From Panicum virgatum (lineage: Eukaryota > Streptophyta > Magnoliopsida > Poales > Poaceae), in NCBI RefSeq assembly GCF_016808335.1, contig NC_053147.1, positions 68,508,960 through 68,572,959 on the forward strand: a DNA stretch of 64,000 nt, read 5' to 3'. Shown here one piece after another: positions 10,333 to 22,402 of the stretch. The notes under the pieces are model-generated. The model made no database searches. It was not told the DNA's origin and was given only the letters and a program-made list of their open reading frames with translations. The translations under genes were made by a program, and so were the position numbers. The stretch's first letter is position 1. Every line of letters begins with the position of its first letter.

Positions 10333-12807
10333 ATGGACGTGCACCCGGCGAATGCGGCCGCCGACTCCCTCGGGGACCTGTTCCCGCACCAGGCCGCCGC
10401 CTTGGTCAGTTTACTGGCCGCCTCCCCTCCCCGCTAGAGCTTCTTGTGCCTTGTTGCCTGCGGATTTTTCCCAAGAATTTTTCTTCTAGGGTTTTGTTTC
10501 ACCTGGAACTGGAGTTTTGGGTGGTCTTTCTTTGAAGAAAGGAATTGGAACAGGGGGTGTTCTTCTTTCTTGGTACTTGCGCTCAAGAACCCTGGGTTTA
10601 GGCGTAACCTGTTCAAGAATTTTGGGGTCTATTGCGTGGTTTCTTGAGATTATTGTTCGCTGAAACCTAGGCACTGGTATTCTTCCCATGGTTGCAGTTT
10701 TGGCTTGCATGTTTGGGGATGAAACGGTTGCTTCGTCTCTAGGCTGTTAACTGCTTTAATCTTCATTATGGAACTATTTCCCGGCCATTTTGTTTAATTT
10801 TCGCATATGTTAGACGGTTTCTTTTCTTCTGATAGAAGAAATTTACCGTGCAATTCTACTGTTCTTGTCCTGGCGAACTGGCACGGCCTCTGAAAAAAAA
10901 AATAAGAAGAAAGCTTTCTGGGGAAGAAATATTACACAAGGGCAATAAAGCAATTGCGGCCTTATTAGATTTCGACAGGGTTTAAGCAGTGCCCGTCGAA
11001 TTCTGGCGATTGAGCAATGGGAAGTTCTGCTCTTTTTGGCCGTTTCTTCGCTGTGAGGTCATGTAAAAGAAGAAGGGGGAGAAATGTGTGATGTTGCTGC
11101 TGTGACCTTTATTATTGATGTGCATATGTTCCTTCCCTCCTGTCATTGTCGCTGCTCAAGTGCATCCATTGTTTAATACTCTTTAGTCCCTGTGATATGA
11201 TGCGAGATTGCGATGGTGATATTTTTGGTTATGTGTCAATTCGAATTGAAATTTTACCACTGGAGACAATGACAGCAGTTTCTTTGAGAATTATTCACTT
11301 TTCGGGTGGAATTCTGAAGTTGTACCTGTAAGAATTCAAGGAGATATCCTTTTCCACCCTTTCCTGCTACCTGTTTCGGACTTCATCATATTTTTTCTGT
11401 TTACAAAACACGGTTTGTTTAGTCCATTCTGTTTCATATTCAAGGAGATATCATTTACAGCTATTCATTGTATTGTGTGCCAACTGTAGTACTTAATTAG
11501 ATTGTAATAACTGGGAAACTGCCATAGTGGTTTCTACTCGTGGCACAGCCACAATTGTAAATGCAGGACTTTTCTGTTCAATAGCTTGTTTTGGCAAATT
11601 TATTTTCCATTAATCCCTAGATGCTTCTAATGCTAAATACTTCATTCATGATATCAGCTACAAGAATTTAATCTATGCTAGGTTTTTCATCAGAAATGTG
11701 TTGGGGAAGAGAAATTGATTAATGATTACTTAATATTTCATTTCTTCTTTGTATGGAAGCCATATATGGGAATAGTCCCTAGCTGAGCAATTTACACTTG
11801 TTTGTATGCCCTATACTAGAAATTCTCATGTGTTTATCGATCCTAAAGTTACTCTAAAGCTATGCAGTATCAAATTCTGGAATGCCTATTCTGTTCTTAC
11901 TAACTCTTTCCATTCCATGCTACTCTTTACTTTGCAGGAGAGTGATGAGAGCAACCTAGAGTGGCTCTCTGGCTATGTAGAGGACTGTTTTTCCAACTCT
12001 ACATCCTACACAAATCCTGCCTTCGCAATACCTGCTCCTACAATGGTAAATCAAGGTGCTGGAAAACCGAAGTTACCGCCACCTTCATCTTCCAATGGCA
12101 GGAGAAAGAAAAGGAGCCTGGCCTCTGTTATGGGCAACGATGATGATCAACAGTATATCATCCCATTATATGTTGAGCCGCCACTACTCCTAATTGATCA
12201 GAAACATTGGATGGCTGAGAGTGAGTTGATACTACCCAAGAAAGACAAAGACCAAGAAGTTTGCCAGCAACAAGAGCAAGAACAGGAGGAAGAGAAGTGC
12301 GAAAAGGGTGTGTTTGTGCAGTTCCGACAAGAACGGCTGGTGAAGAGGTGTAGCAATTGTTTTTCCTGCGAAACACCGCAGTGGAGGAATGGTCCATCAG
12401 GGATTCAGATGCTGTGCAATGCGTGTGGCCTGAGGCTTAAACTAGAGAATAGGTTCGCCACTATTTCTGAGGAGCATTATGGCCAAGAAACCAAGAAAGA
12501 ACAAGAACCAGGAAAACGGCAAGATAAGAAGAAAAAGATGATCAAGAAGACATATGTGAGTGAGGAGCTGTCATCGGAGAAGCCAGAGAAGAGGTGCACC
12601 CATTGCATGTCCTCGAAGACCCCACAGTGGAGGAGCGGTCCTTTGGGCCCGAAGACCCTATGCAATGCCTGCGGCGTGAGGTACAAGTCCGGTAGGCTGC
12701 TGCCGGAGTATAGACCTGCCAACAGTCCGACTTTTGTGAGTTGCTTGCACTCCAACTCTCACAAGAAGGTCATGCAGATGCGGCAGGCAATTGCGTACAA
12801 GGAGTGA
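10333..12807 (+). CDS. GATA transcription factor with two zinc fingers
   Basis: A nuclear DNA-binding regulator. Two coding exons, 10333-10404 (24 codons, [20 protein letters not shown]...) and 11938-12807, join in phase 0 across a 1.5-kb intron (gtcagt ... tttgcag) to give 313 residues. The acidic N-terminus ([19 protein letters not shown]) resembles other plant GATA proteins. A basic stretch (NGRRKKRS) is followed by a Gln/Glu-rich segment. There are two complete plant-type fingers, each C-x2-C-x18-C-x2-C: Cys162/165/184/187 with [10 protein letters not shown] and Cys244/247/266/269 with [20 protein letters not shown] lysine-rich linker ([12 protein letters not shown]) separates them. Finger 2 is closer to the usual plant consensus and continues with [15 protein letters not shown]; finger 1 continues LRLKLENR. 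Most plant GATA factors have one finger, and two-finger forms are a minority known from grasses. The open frame reaching back to 11,806 is intron; the exon 1 start has the expected first-exon sequence. Confidence 0.88.
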
Positions 12808-14304
12808 ATGATGGCCAAGAGTTTCTCCTGAATCTTTCGCATTGGAAGCGTAGGGTCTCTCTTAGATTGTAGTTTAGTCGGTTCTCAGAAGATGAGAGCA
12901 GAGTCTGGTTAGTAAGCCTCTTTATTAGCCCTAGCAGTGTCCTGCTTGAGAGACCGATTTGTTAGGTGTTTTAGATGTTGGATTCAATTTCAATACCATC
13001 TGCTGGTTGCTGCAATATTATCCTGAATTGTGCTATATGTTGGTGGCCCTTTCTGGATTGTTTGCAAGGTTTAAATTGAGCAGCCTCTGAAATTTATTTT
13101 CTTGCATCACATATTCACATCCATGCTTGGGAGTGGTTGCCCCAAGCATCTCATATCTTGTGCAGAAGTCTTGCTAGAGAATAGAAGCAAGAACTGCAAG
13201 GCACATCACAGACCTGGTTAACTTAAGGCCGTCTGTTGTGTATGCTCAATTGCTCATCACGTTTTGTGGTAGCTGTAGTTAGATGTAAATAACAGTGTTT
13301 TAACAAGCCATAATTTCCTGGTAGATTCGGGAATGTACATTGAATCTCGCCCCCAAATGAATGGCCTTTAACCAAGGGCTTGCAAGTCACAGGCTCCCAG
13401 CAATTACGCTGCTTTTGGGGTTCAGAGACAAGTTCATTCTGTTCACTCATTATGATAGGTGCCTTTTAACTTTTGTGTTGCGCATGGAAGGCATGTCTTT
13501 TAGGTCAAATGCAACATGCAACAGTGCCACAATGGCTTACGAGACACAAAGTACAACGGCAACAAAGCATCGTCATCACCCCGGTGATGAAATGAAGCAG
13601 GGTTGTCCGCACCCTAGCTTGCATTTTGGAGGGTCTCCCGGGCAGCAACGGCGTGACGCATTCTGACTGACTTTGGTCAAGTCTCTGTGGCTGCAAGAAC
13701 ATGGCTGCAGTAGCTGGTGTTGATGGCGGTTCGTACTCTCTACTGGCACTGCCTACAGTGCTGACGGTACAGTAGTGACTCTGCAACACATGAACATAGC
13801 CCTGCTGCATTACATACACCCTTTTGACTTCGTTGGGCTCTCTTGGCAGTTTTTACCTGTTACTGCTGCTGCAGCAAGGACTAAGCACATCAATGTTCCT
13901 CAGTACTGTGTTCAGTGTCACTGACCATTCTTCAATGCAATTCTGGCATGAAAATTTTCAACTAGTTCAAGTGTTCAACAATTTGGCACGTCATATACAC
14001 TAGTTCATTTTTGCAGGATTTCCAAGAGAAATCTTCAATAAGGATCCAGGCATGAAACACACTGTGACGCTTTATTTCACACTGGCTGATACGATATACA
14101 GAAAAGAGAGAATGTCGAACTGTAAAGAGAAGTCCCAAACGATGTTATTCTTCAATGAACACGGATAAGACCGAACTGGACATCGACTGAGAGATGTATG
14201 CTTTGATTAGCAAATGCGAAAGGGCACCAAAGCTTTATTTCTGTAGAAATGGAGACCCCCTCCCAAAATAGCTGTTGGAATTGTGTACTCTAGGCTATAG
14301 CCCT
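12808..14304. other. Convergent intergenic region
   Basis: This lies between the GATA stop and the lyase stop, so both ends are 3' flanks. The first ~250 bases are probably GATA 3' UTR, and about 14,100-14,304 is probably lyase 3' UTR. Short open frames near 13,360-13,820 show no family features. Nothing else is recognised. Confidence 0.5.
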
Positions 14305-17300
14305 CTAGGGCTCGACCACCATGCTCTCTGCTTCCTTCTTGATGGACTGGAAAAGCACTGATGACAGGTAGCGCTCACCAAAGCTTGGGAAGACGACCTG
14401 AATAGAAAATGATGTCAAGATCTCAAATTTTCAGGACTAGGAAGCTCACATTAGGATGCAAATGTGAACCATGGCAATGAGACAATATCTAAACTGCTGC
14501 ATGTAAAATCTTCCCTTTCACTTATTGGAACATTTTAGTTTCATATTCCATTGTTTGACACACAAGAAATGAGAAGCACAAATGTTGCATGGGTATAATT
14601 TGTTTGTGCCCCTATAGAGCACTGATGTCCAAATATAGAGTAGATGTGTTTATTTGTGATCGAATAATCATCAGATAAATTTCAATAAGTCATCCATGCA
14701 ATTGAAAGATCTACAAACCTATAAGTGCTAGAAATTCACAGGGAGGTAACACTTACAACAAATAGCTTTCCAGCATTTTCAGGCCTCTTAGCAAGTCTAA
14801 CGGCTGCAGCCGCAGCAGCACCAGAAGAGATTCCAACCTACAAAAAAAATGATATCATCATCGGCCAAGGCATGCCATATGGGTGATACATAAGTTGAGA
14901 GGCCCAAAGGAACAATAGGACTATTAGTTAATTATAAAATAAAGTATTAGTAAATTTTATACAAATGGCTTACCAACAATCCTTCTTTCAAAGCAAGAGC
15001 CTTTGCAGTCTCAATAGCTTCATCGTTTGAAACCTGGGAAACAATTGAAGGCACCAAACTGTTATGCCACTGTAGGAGAAGGTGAATGCAAAGACACTGT
15101 AGGAGAATTGTGGTACTGTAACCAAGGCGAGTAAAAAAATAGTGTTCTTGCTTATATACTCCTTTGGCACCAAAAATAAGTCCGTTAGGACATTAACATG
15201 GTCTTCAGTGTAACACTAGAACTAATAATACATATGAAAATACTATATCATTTCAAATAGAAGTGGTTAAATGTGATGAAAATGTTTTTAGGAGCACCAA
15301 TCTTATGATGGCAATCTATATGGTTCTTCCTTTAGCTATTTATGGTCAAAGTTAAAAAGGTTAGATCAACAATCCCAAATGGACTTATGCTTGGGATCAA
15401 AGGTAATGTGTCCTTTCTACAATCCAACTTAATAGAGAACATACTTGTAGAGTTTCATCAATGAGGTCAACATCCAAGACCCCAGGAATAAAACCAACAT
15501 AATAGAGAACATACTTGTAGAGTTTCATCAATGAGGTCAACATCCAAGACCCCAGGAATAAAACCAGCTCCGATTCCTTGAATCTTGTGTGGCCCTGCAT
15601 TATGGGCACTTAATCTCATGAGTCCAAAACAAGAAGCATCAATAAGAATTTGTTGGTGCAAAATGGTTCACAACATTAAGATATCTTTATATATATAGTT
15701 CAAAAGAAAAGCCTGCTTATAAAGTCACATTAACTATTAATGGTCATCTGACAATTCCTATTTCAAAACACTGCTATCCGGATGGCATCTGTTAAATATT
15801 TGTCATTTAAAAATATTTCACAAGACCAAGACCTAAGTAATTCAAATAAAAAGAGAAACTCACATAGTTTGGTAATAGTGGGAAACTTAAAGCACAGTAA
15901 GAAATTTATACTAGAGTACACTAAAAGGGCGTATCCAGTGCCGTAGGCTTCCCGCACTGTGCGGGGTCTGGGGAAGGGTTGTCTTTATACTAGAGTACAC
16001 TCATAACTAAAAATGATAATAAACTATGTATTTCGGAACACAATGGAATATTCAAGATGCAAACATTACCAGGTTTTCCACCATTTAAAACAGCACTCTC
16101 TACTGGCTCCACACCATAGAGCTAACATAGAGATAAACAAATAAAATCAGATACTTTATTCCATAGAGGAAAAAAGAACAATTATCAAAGTGATAGCTAA
16201 AACAGGGACGCATGCGTACCTTGACATTAGGATTTTGTTCTCTGAGGTATCGACCAGTTCCAGTTATGGTACCTCCTGTCCCAATACCAGATACAAGGGC
16301 ATCAATCTTTCCTGATGTAGCTTTCCAGATTTCAGGCCCTGTAGTCTCATAATGAATCTGTATAACATATTTCAGCATGGGATCTCATAAAGTAGTTATC
16401 AACAGTAGCAACAGCATGTTCTCCAAGTATAAATGCTATATTGTGCTGCACCTTTGGGTTAGCAGGATTTTCAAATTGTTGAAGGATGTACGAGTTGGGT
16501 GTCTTTGCTTGAATCTCCTCCGCCTTTTTGACAGCTCCTTTCATTCCCAGGAGAGGGTCAGTAAGGACCAGTTCAGCACCAAAAGCCTTCAGTATGATTC
16601 TCCTCTCCATGCTCATGGAAGCAGGCATCGTGAGTATAAGTTTGTAACCCTTGGCAGCAGCCATAAAGGCCAGTCCAATTCCTGTGTTGCCGCTAGTTGG
16701 TTCAATCAACACACTCTGGCAGCAATTGACATGGGAAGCAAAATATTAATAAATCCAATATTGACATTCTGAAATTCAAACAAATCTAGATTTAAAGGCA
16801 CAAGCAATAATCATTATGTCATTTCAGCTGCAGAATAATGTTAATGGGATTCTCCATCGAGGACTAGGACAGCTATGCTGTTGTAGGATGGAGGGAGAGC
16901 TATCCAATAATTCTTAAGTGACAAACTTATAATCATGCAGTCAGATGGAGAAGAGACAAAAATTGCTTCCCACTCCTCTAAAAGATCTGTAAAGCTTGTT
17001 TCCTGTACTTAAATAGATACTGATCAAAGCACCATGTTAATGATGTACACACTACACTACGTAACGTCTGAAGACTAGTCACGCCAATTTATTTATTGTG
17101 ACATCACCATATGGACAGATCAGAAGCAGATACTTTTAACTGAAGCATCTGCTCCACTAAGGTAGTACTAGACTACTAGGCACAAAAGAATGCAGAATAA
17201 ATTAATTCTGTAGTCAACTTCACAAAAATAACAACCACCAGATATGGGACATGCAGGGCAGCACATTAGATAACTTTCATATGCAGACTAAATCCGTTAA

Positions 17301-18050
17301 AAACGAAAAATGGCAGCAAGCACATGCTTCTGGATTTGATGGTATAAGACTCAGTATTCCTATTCAACATATATGTCTGAACTAAGGAAGTGGACACTGC
17401 AAGACACAAGTCATTTTCCTTCGAACAACAAAGGGAATGCTCGGAAAGGTTCATTCACCCACCATGCCTGGAGTGATCAGGCCCTTCTCCTCTGCGTCAG
17501 TGATCATGCTGTAGCCAATCCTGCACAAAACAACGACACACAGCATGAGTTTTCAGCTCAAGGTCCTGAAGGCAAAGGACCACCATGACACCTAAGTGAC
17601 CGCAGATACACTTAAATGACAAGGAAAAAACTTGAAATTCTACTCAAGTAATCCATCCATCTGAAGTAGGAACAAAAAAACTTCAGTCAGAGTATGCAGG
17701 AAGAACCGATCTGTCTCACATAATCCATCCCTCGATGTACAGTAAAAGGGCGAGAAGGGAGAAAGCTTTACAGAAGAAGAGAAGAGCCCACCTATCCTTG
17801 ACGCTGGAGCAGGGCTCCATGGACTCGAGCTTGGCGGCGACGCGGCCGACGCACCCATCTGTCACCTTGTTGAGGTACACCAGCGGCGTGTTCCCGATCA
17901 ACTGCGCATCACGAAAGATTTAATTTTTCCGGGCCGCACACACAAACACTAACCAAATCCCCGCAGAAGAAGTCGGCGGAAATCGTGAGGAAATGAGCGG
18001 GCGCTCACCTCGGTAACATCCCTGGCGATCGACGGCGAGGCCTCTCCCAT
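14305..18050 (-). CDS. OASTL: Cysteine synthase, cytosolic O-acetylserine (thiol)lyase
   Basis: A PLP enzyme making L-cysteine from O-acetylserine and sulfide, the last step of sulfate assimilation; it also associates with serine acetyltransferase. Ten coding exons with GT-AG borders: 18050-18009, 17901-17792, 17520-17463, 16715-16452, 16357-16220, 16121-16070, 15594-15515, 15033-14974, 14837-14757, 14397-14305. They sum to 978 bases, 325 residues, the usual length of the cytosolic form. It starts [14 protein letters not shown] with no transit peptide. Lys49 in CSSVKDR is the PLP lysine; TSGNTG (77-82) and GTGGT (184-188) bind substrate and PLP phosphate; [11 protein letters not shown] is the conserved loop linked with acetyltransferase binding; SSG (272-274) follows; the end is AESMVVEP. 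All catalytic motifs are intact. A leader exon upstream of 18,061 seems to be spliced to the start exon. Oddity: exon 7 and its donor are tandemly duplicated (see 15431-15570). Confidence 0.92.
15431..15570 (-). repeat. 70-bp tandem duplication across exon 7 end and splice donor
   Basis: The block starting aatagagaacatacttgtag at 15,431 repeats at 15,501. On the minus strand each copy holds the last 50 or so bases of exon 7 ([17 protein letters not shown]) plus the donor gtatgttctctatt. The gene therefore has two identical donors, at 15,514 and 15,444. Use of the first gives the family-standard protein. Use of the second would add 70 bases and shift the frame. The first copy joins directly to the rest of exon 7. 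Confidence 0.85.
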
Positions 18051-18440
18051 TGGGTCACGAAGCTGAAAAATCCAAGGAAAAAAAAGGATAAATCTTTTAT
18101 CATTTTTTCCACTAAACAGACAGCACAATCGGCTCCTCCGCCGATTGGCGAGAACATCGAAGAGGAGAACCTACGGATTCGGCGCAGAAATCCTTGCTGC
18201 GGGGCCGGGGTTTGTCGAACTGGCGGCTCTTGGTGGAGTGGGAAGCCGCTGGAAGGGAGGCTCGGCTTTATGCAGGGAGAGGCTGGGGAGAGGAGATTAG
18301 GAGAAGAGGAGGTCCGGGAGACAGAAGAAGCGCTCCGTCCACGGCGAGCCGTGTCACTGCAGGTGGGCCCAGATCGGGAGGTGTCTTCGCTGCCTGGTGC
18401 ACGGAGTCCGTCGAACGGCGTTCGTTGAACAAAATATAGC
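18051..18440 (-). other. 5' leader and promoter region of the lyase gene
   Basis: Just upstream of the start a minus-strand acceptor (ggatttttcag, about 18,063) is present, with a GC-rich stretch behind it that has a possible donor near 18,170. This suggests a leader intron of about 110 bases, a common arrangement in plant OASTL genes. The GC-rich block 18,180-18,420 is the likely first exon and promoter. No TATA box is clear. Confidence 0.4.
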
Positions 18441-19638
18441 CGCCTATTTAGAGAATTAACAAAGGAAAAATAATCTAACCAATCTTAAATTTATGCTTTC
18501 ATCCGTGATTCGCTAACTCCAAGACGACGACCTCAAATATTATGTAACAAATTATTATGGCTGAAGAGTGTGATCCGGTGAAAATAATTTTTTTAGTGGC
18601 TTATAGTAAACGCCACACTTTAACAATATCCAATAGCAAGTTTTTTTTCCAAGTAGTAGGATGCTGGATCTAAATAAGTTTTAGAGCTTTGAGTTCTTGT
18701 GTTCTAGACGATGCCATAGAAAATTAGGAGATGTCCGCTCTTGATCTTTTTCAATTTAAAATGTGTCTAGCACTCAAGATCGCGCATCACATCGATATCT
18801 CTCCCTACCTGTCTAATTAACTATGTTTTGCTCCGACCCGAATCAATCATGCCTTATTATATAGTATAAAAGAAACTCAACCATGCCTTCTTTTGATTTG
18901 GTTGTTAGACGATATAGTGATCATCCATGTGCGAACAGACAACGCTTGCACACGTCATTTCCGTAGACATGATCACTTGCTTGAAACACTCTCTTTTTAT
19001 CCTGTTTCTCCTAAGCAAAAAAAGAATTATTTATACACCACATGATCAACAATAATGTTGCTTTGTTGGCTGTAAAGATATATTATTGTTGGTGCCGGGG
19101 ACCTGCATGCAGCTTGCTTAAGCTTAGCATCTGGCTGCTGGCTCCTAGTCCTAGCTAGCTGCCAGTCGTTGGAATTATCGGAGCGAGGAGCGGTCATCGA
19201 TGACGTCGCCGTCCGGCCGGTGCACGCCGGCGAGGAAACGGTCGCGCCAGATGTCCCCACTTGATTCCCCGTTTCGCCCACAGCATGGATGATCTGATCG
19301 TCCTACGCTAAGCAAAAGTATTTACTAATTTGCTAACAAAAGTCGTTCATGTGATCTGATCGATTACTTCATTTTTATTCCAATAATTATTTATTCTAAC
19401 GGCAGTTTTTGTGTGTCAAAGAAGATTAATTACCGGTCTTCTTTTCCATCAGACTTGCATGTCCAGATATTATTTCGGTTTCATGTTGGGACTAAGAGCG
19501 TGTTTTGGTCCAAGTACGAATATCCAAAAATACTAAAATTTAGAACTAGTTCACCCAAATAGAAATGTTAATAGGATGGACTAAACTTTAGATACGATTT
19601 AAAACCTTCAGCAAATGCATAAGTGATGATACATGCTA
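18441..19638. other. Intergenic, nothing recognised
   Basis: AT-rich DNA with no open frame of interest. A minus-strand frame at 19,027-19,281 has no family features. I see no terminal repeats in this interval. Confidence 0.4.
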
Positions 19639-20413
19639 CTCCATTTGTCCTAAACTATTAGTCATTTTGGATTTTCTAGGTGCCTAATTTTTTCTACGTA
19701 TCTAGATATCTATCATGTCTAGATGTATAACAAAATCAATGTATTTAGAAAAATCAAAACGACTAATAATAATTGGCAAAAGTCCGGTTTACACCCTCCA
19801 ACTGTCGCAAAAGTCCGATTTTCAACCTTCAACTACGAAACCGGACAACATAGGTCATCCAACTGTCAAAATCGGGCAAATTTGACCCCTAGGGTGGTTT
19901 TGAAGGTGGTTTTCCATTTTGTGAGAATTAAGAATATTCAATTTTACACTAAAAAATTTATAAGTAATTCATTTTAAGTCAAAAAAATTATGAAATGGGT
20001 ATCAAAAGTTTTCTAAAAATGTGACCTATCTATTGTCACATGATTTGTGAGCTATTCAGATCTAATTTTTTTATTTTCATAATATTTGGCTACTTGCAGT
20101 TATGCCTATTATTTTTAATAACTAAGATTCAAATGGAGCAATAATAGATAGGTTACATTTTTAGAAAAATTTTGGTACTAGTTTCATATTTTTCTGATTT
20201 AAAGTGAATTAGTTTTGATTTTTTTAAATCTAATTAGATTTATTTAATTTTTTTAGAAAATACAAAACCACCCCAAGGGCCAAATTTGCCCGGTTTTGAC
20301 AGTTGGATGGTCCCTGTTGTCCGGTTTCGTAGTTGAGGGTTGAAAATCAGACTTTTGCGATAGTTCGAGAATGAAAATTGAACTTTTCCCATAATAATTT
20401 AGGATGAATGGAG
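19639..20413. mobile_element. Stowaway-like MITE split by a younger insertion
   Basis: The left part begins ctccatttgtcctaaactat at 19,639 and runs to the insertion point. The right part, from 20,391, ends taatttaggatgaatggag at 20,413. Read inverted, the right end is ctccattcatcctaaatta, so the two ends form a terminal inverted repeat of the kind seen in grass Tc1/mariner MITEs (ctccnttngtcctaaa...). The family normally has a TA target duplication; here the left side has ta and the right side ca, so it is at best decayed. Apart from the insertion the element is about 150 bases. Confidence 0.6.
19775..20390. mobile_element. Mutator-type MITE with long inverted repeats
   Basis: A 616-base element flanked by a perfect 9-base direct repeat, ataataatt, at 19,766-19,774 and 20,391-20,399; 9-bp target duplications are typical of MULEs. 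Its ends are inverted copies over more than 100 bases: ggcaaaagtccggtttacac at the left and, inverted, gggaaaagttcaattttcat at the right, then gtagttgaaggttg and ccgggcaaattt blocks in mirror order. It has no coding capacity. It sits inside the Stowaway-like MITE and is therefore younger. Confidence 0.8.
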
Positions 20414-22358
20414 CAGAATTCAGCACCATCCAAACAGGGTCTAATTCGTGCTTGTAACGACAAGGTAGCTGACTTGACCTGCAGGGTTACTTAGCTTATA
20501 GTCAAAGTGCTACATCACTGCACAGTCATGTTGTTCCAATCCGAACTTCAGTAGGGGACGGTGAGAGACGGTGAAACCGTTAAGCAACACCGATGGAGCG
20601 TTCTCCCTCTAATGCAGTCGTTTTTCATTTATTTTTTTCTGTACACAAATGCGTGTGCCGTCACAACCACACCCAAGCATTATCGCAACACGTCAATTGG
20701 AGCACTCTTTTTCCATACAAAGAGGACAAGAAGACTTGTACCGGAGCTAGGTGTAGACGACGACGCAGGACGTTGTTTGGTTCTGGTACGGCAGATCACG
20801 GACAGTGAAATATAATCCCGGATATTTAGATTCATCGTATATTTTTGTTGTATGAATCTGTGGTTGCCAGTTGCTTATCAGTTCCAGCGTGTTCATCTCT
20901 GACAGCCCTTGCTAATGCATGAGCCGAACAAAGAAAAAAGGTAAAAAGTACGCACGGACTGATTAATCAGGAGAGCTGTCGTTTCAATCAAAATAAACAG
21001 ATACCCGTGAGGACTAGTAGATTGAAAGATAAAATAGAGAACAATTTGAGACAAAATAAAAAAATTGTAATGAAACGAGCGATCGGTTGCTGCTATGGGC
21101 CTCAGCGAACGAACGGCAGAATTCGGAAGTTGGGCCTCCATCCGCTCGGCCCAGACGGCGCCCCTCCCTCAGATCGAATCGCGGCCGCACGGTCCGCACC
21201 CAACGGCCCAGATGACCCGACGTCCCGGACGGTAAATGAGATCCCGTCCACCCGGGACCGCTTGCGCCGGACGCAGGTCAGCCGCCGCGCTCTCGCGTTC
21301 CGCCGCCACGGCGCCCGGCGTCGTCTCTGGCGACGAGACCGTGACGTTGAAGGCCTGCACTTTCAGCGTATCTCCCCGCTGCCGATGGACCCCTACCCCC
21401 GCGCCGCTTCGTCGCCTTTCTTTTTCGCGACCGTAGTGAGCACGTTTTTTATTAAAAAAAACAAATTACAAACTGAAACTTGTTGAGACCAAGCGGAGCT
21501 TGATCACACCAGAGCACAAAATGACTAAAAAATAGAGAAACACTAGAAACACGAACAGCAGCAAAGCAATACGGAGAAGACAAAGGGTACGACCCACACC
21601 ACTAACCAGAACCCTACAACTGAATCTGCAAGTAGAAACAGCAACGTTCAAGATGCAAAAGGTCTACGACCAAACAACGATGGCCAAACATCCACCCGAG
21701 CAATCAATTACAGCGGCAAAACATTCGCCCGAAGCAAACTTCAACCAACACGGCGGCGGCGGCAAAGCATCCGCCGAGAATCCAAAAATAGGAGCCCATA
21801 TCCGACGAAGGGGATGTCGAATCCGGCCTCTGGCAACTGGCGGCGCAAGAAGGGTAGAGGTTCGTGAGGTCGGGGAGGGAAAAGGAAGAGAGAAAGGGAG
21901 AAAGGGAGAAAGGAGGCAAACCGAACCAGCTTCGACACGGTCGCCGGCCGGCTGGGGCGAAGCTATATTGTTATTACAAGGTGCTAATGCACCCTATAAA
22001 ATGAAAAATAGTGATTATGCTTAAATTTTCACCAGACTTGCATCCCAATAATTCAAACTTATGCATCCATGAAGTAAGCGCACCTCTCTTCAATTTGCTA
22101 TAGCTTCACCGGCCAGCCGCCGGCGACGGCGACGGCGGCTGCCACCGGCGGTGGCCTAGGGGCGGGCTGGAGGGCGCTGGTGTCGCCCCCGAGTCGCCAC
22201 AAGGAGGACTTCGCGGGGGTCAGGGCGCCGAGTTGAACGAGAGTAACCGGCCTCGTCTTCCTCGCCGCGCGCGTCCATCTTCGTGTCCGCCTCCACGCCC
22301 GGCCGCCGTGCCGCGCTTCCAGGAGAGCCGTTGACACTGTGGTGGCCGGCTCGGCGCC
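20414..22358. other. Intergenic with GC-rich blocks, no gene assigned
   Basis: A GC-rich block at about 21,090-21,430 and another at 22,100-22,360 contain open frames in several phases, but no recognisable domain. Between them, 21,447-21,960 read on the minus strand ends in tttaataaaa and looks like the 3' portion of a retroposed transcript or non-LTR element, though no family could be named. A short ga-rich run (gaaagggagaaagggagaaa) lies at about 21,892-21,911. Confidence 0.3.
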
Positions 22359-22402
22359 GGCCGGTCCGTCACTTTTTTTTTTTGAGGGGGCCGGTCCGTC
22401 AC
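22359..22402 (-). mobile_element. Micro-insertion of a LINE 3' tail
   Basis: Sixteen bases, tttttttttttgaggg (22,373-22,388), lie between two perfect 14-base direct repeats ggccggtccgtcac (22,359-22,372 and 22,389-22,402). On the minus strand the insert is ccctc followed by an A tail. The LINE at 42,739 ends with the same bases (ttttttttgaggggaaac on the plus strand). This fits a non-LTR insertion truncated after about five bases of element sequence. Confidence 0.6.

Noticed and set aside
11806..11937. GATA start at 11,806 within the open frame
   Set aside because: This is intron sequence ending in a good acceptor (tttgcag); exon 1 at 10,333 supplies an N-terminus in phase.
21007..21486. 159-residue open frame
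   Set aside because: Low-complexity Arg/Pro-rich translation of a GC-rich block with no domain; runs into an A-rich tract.
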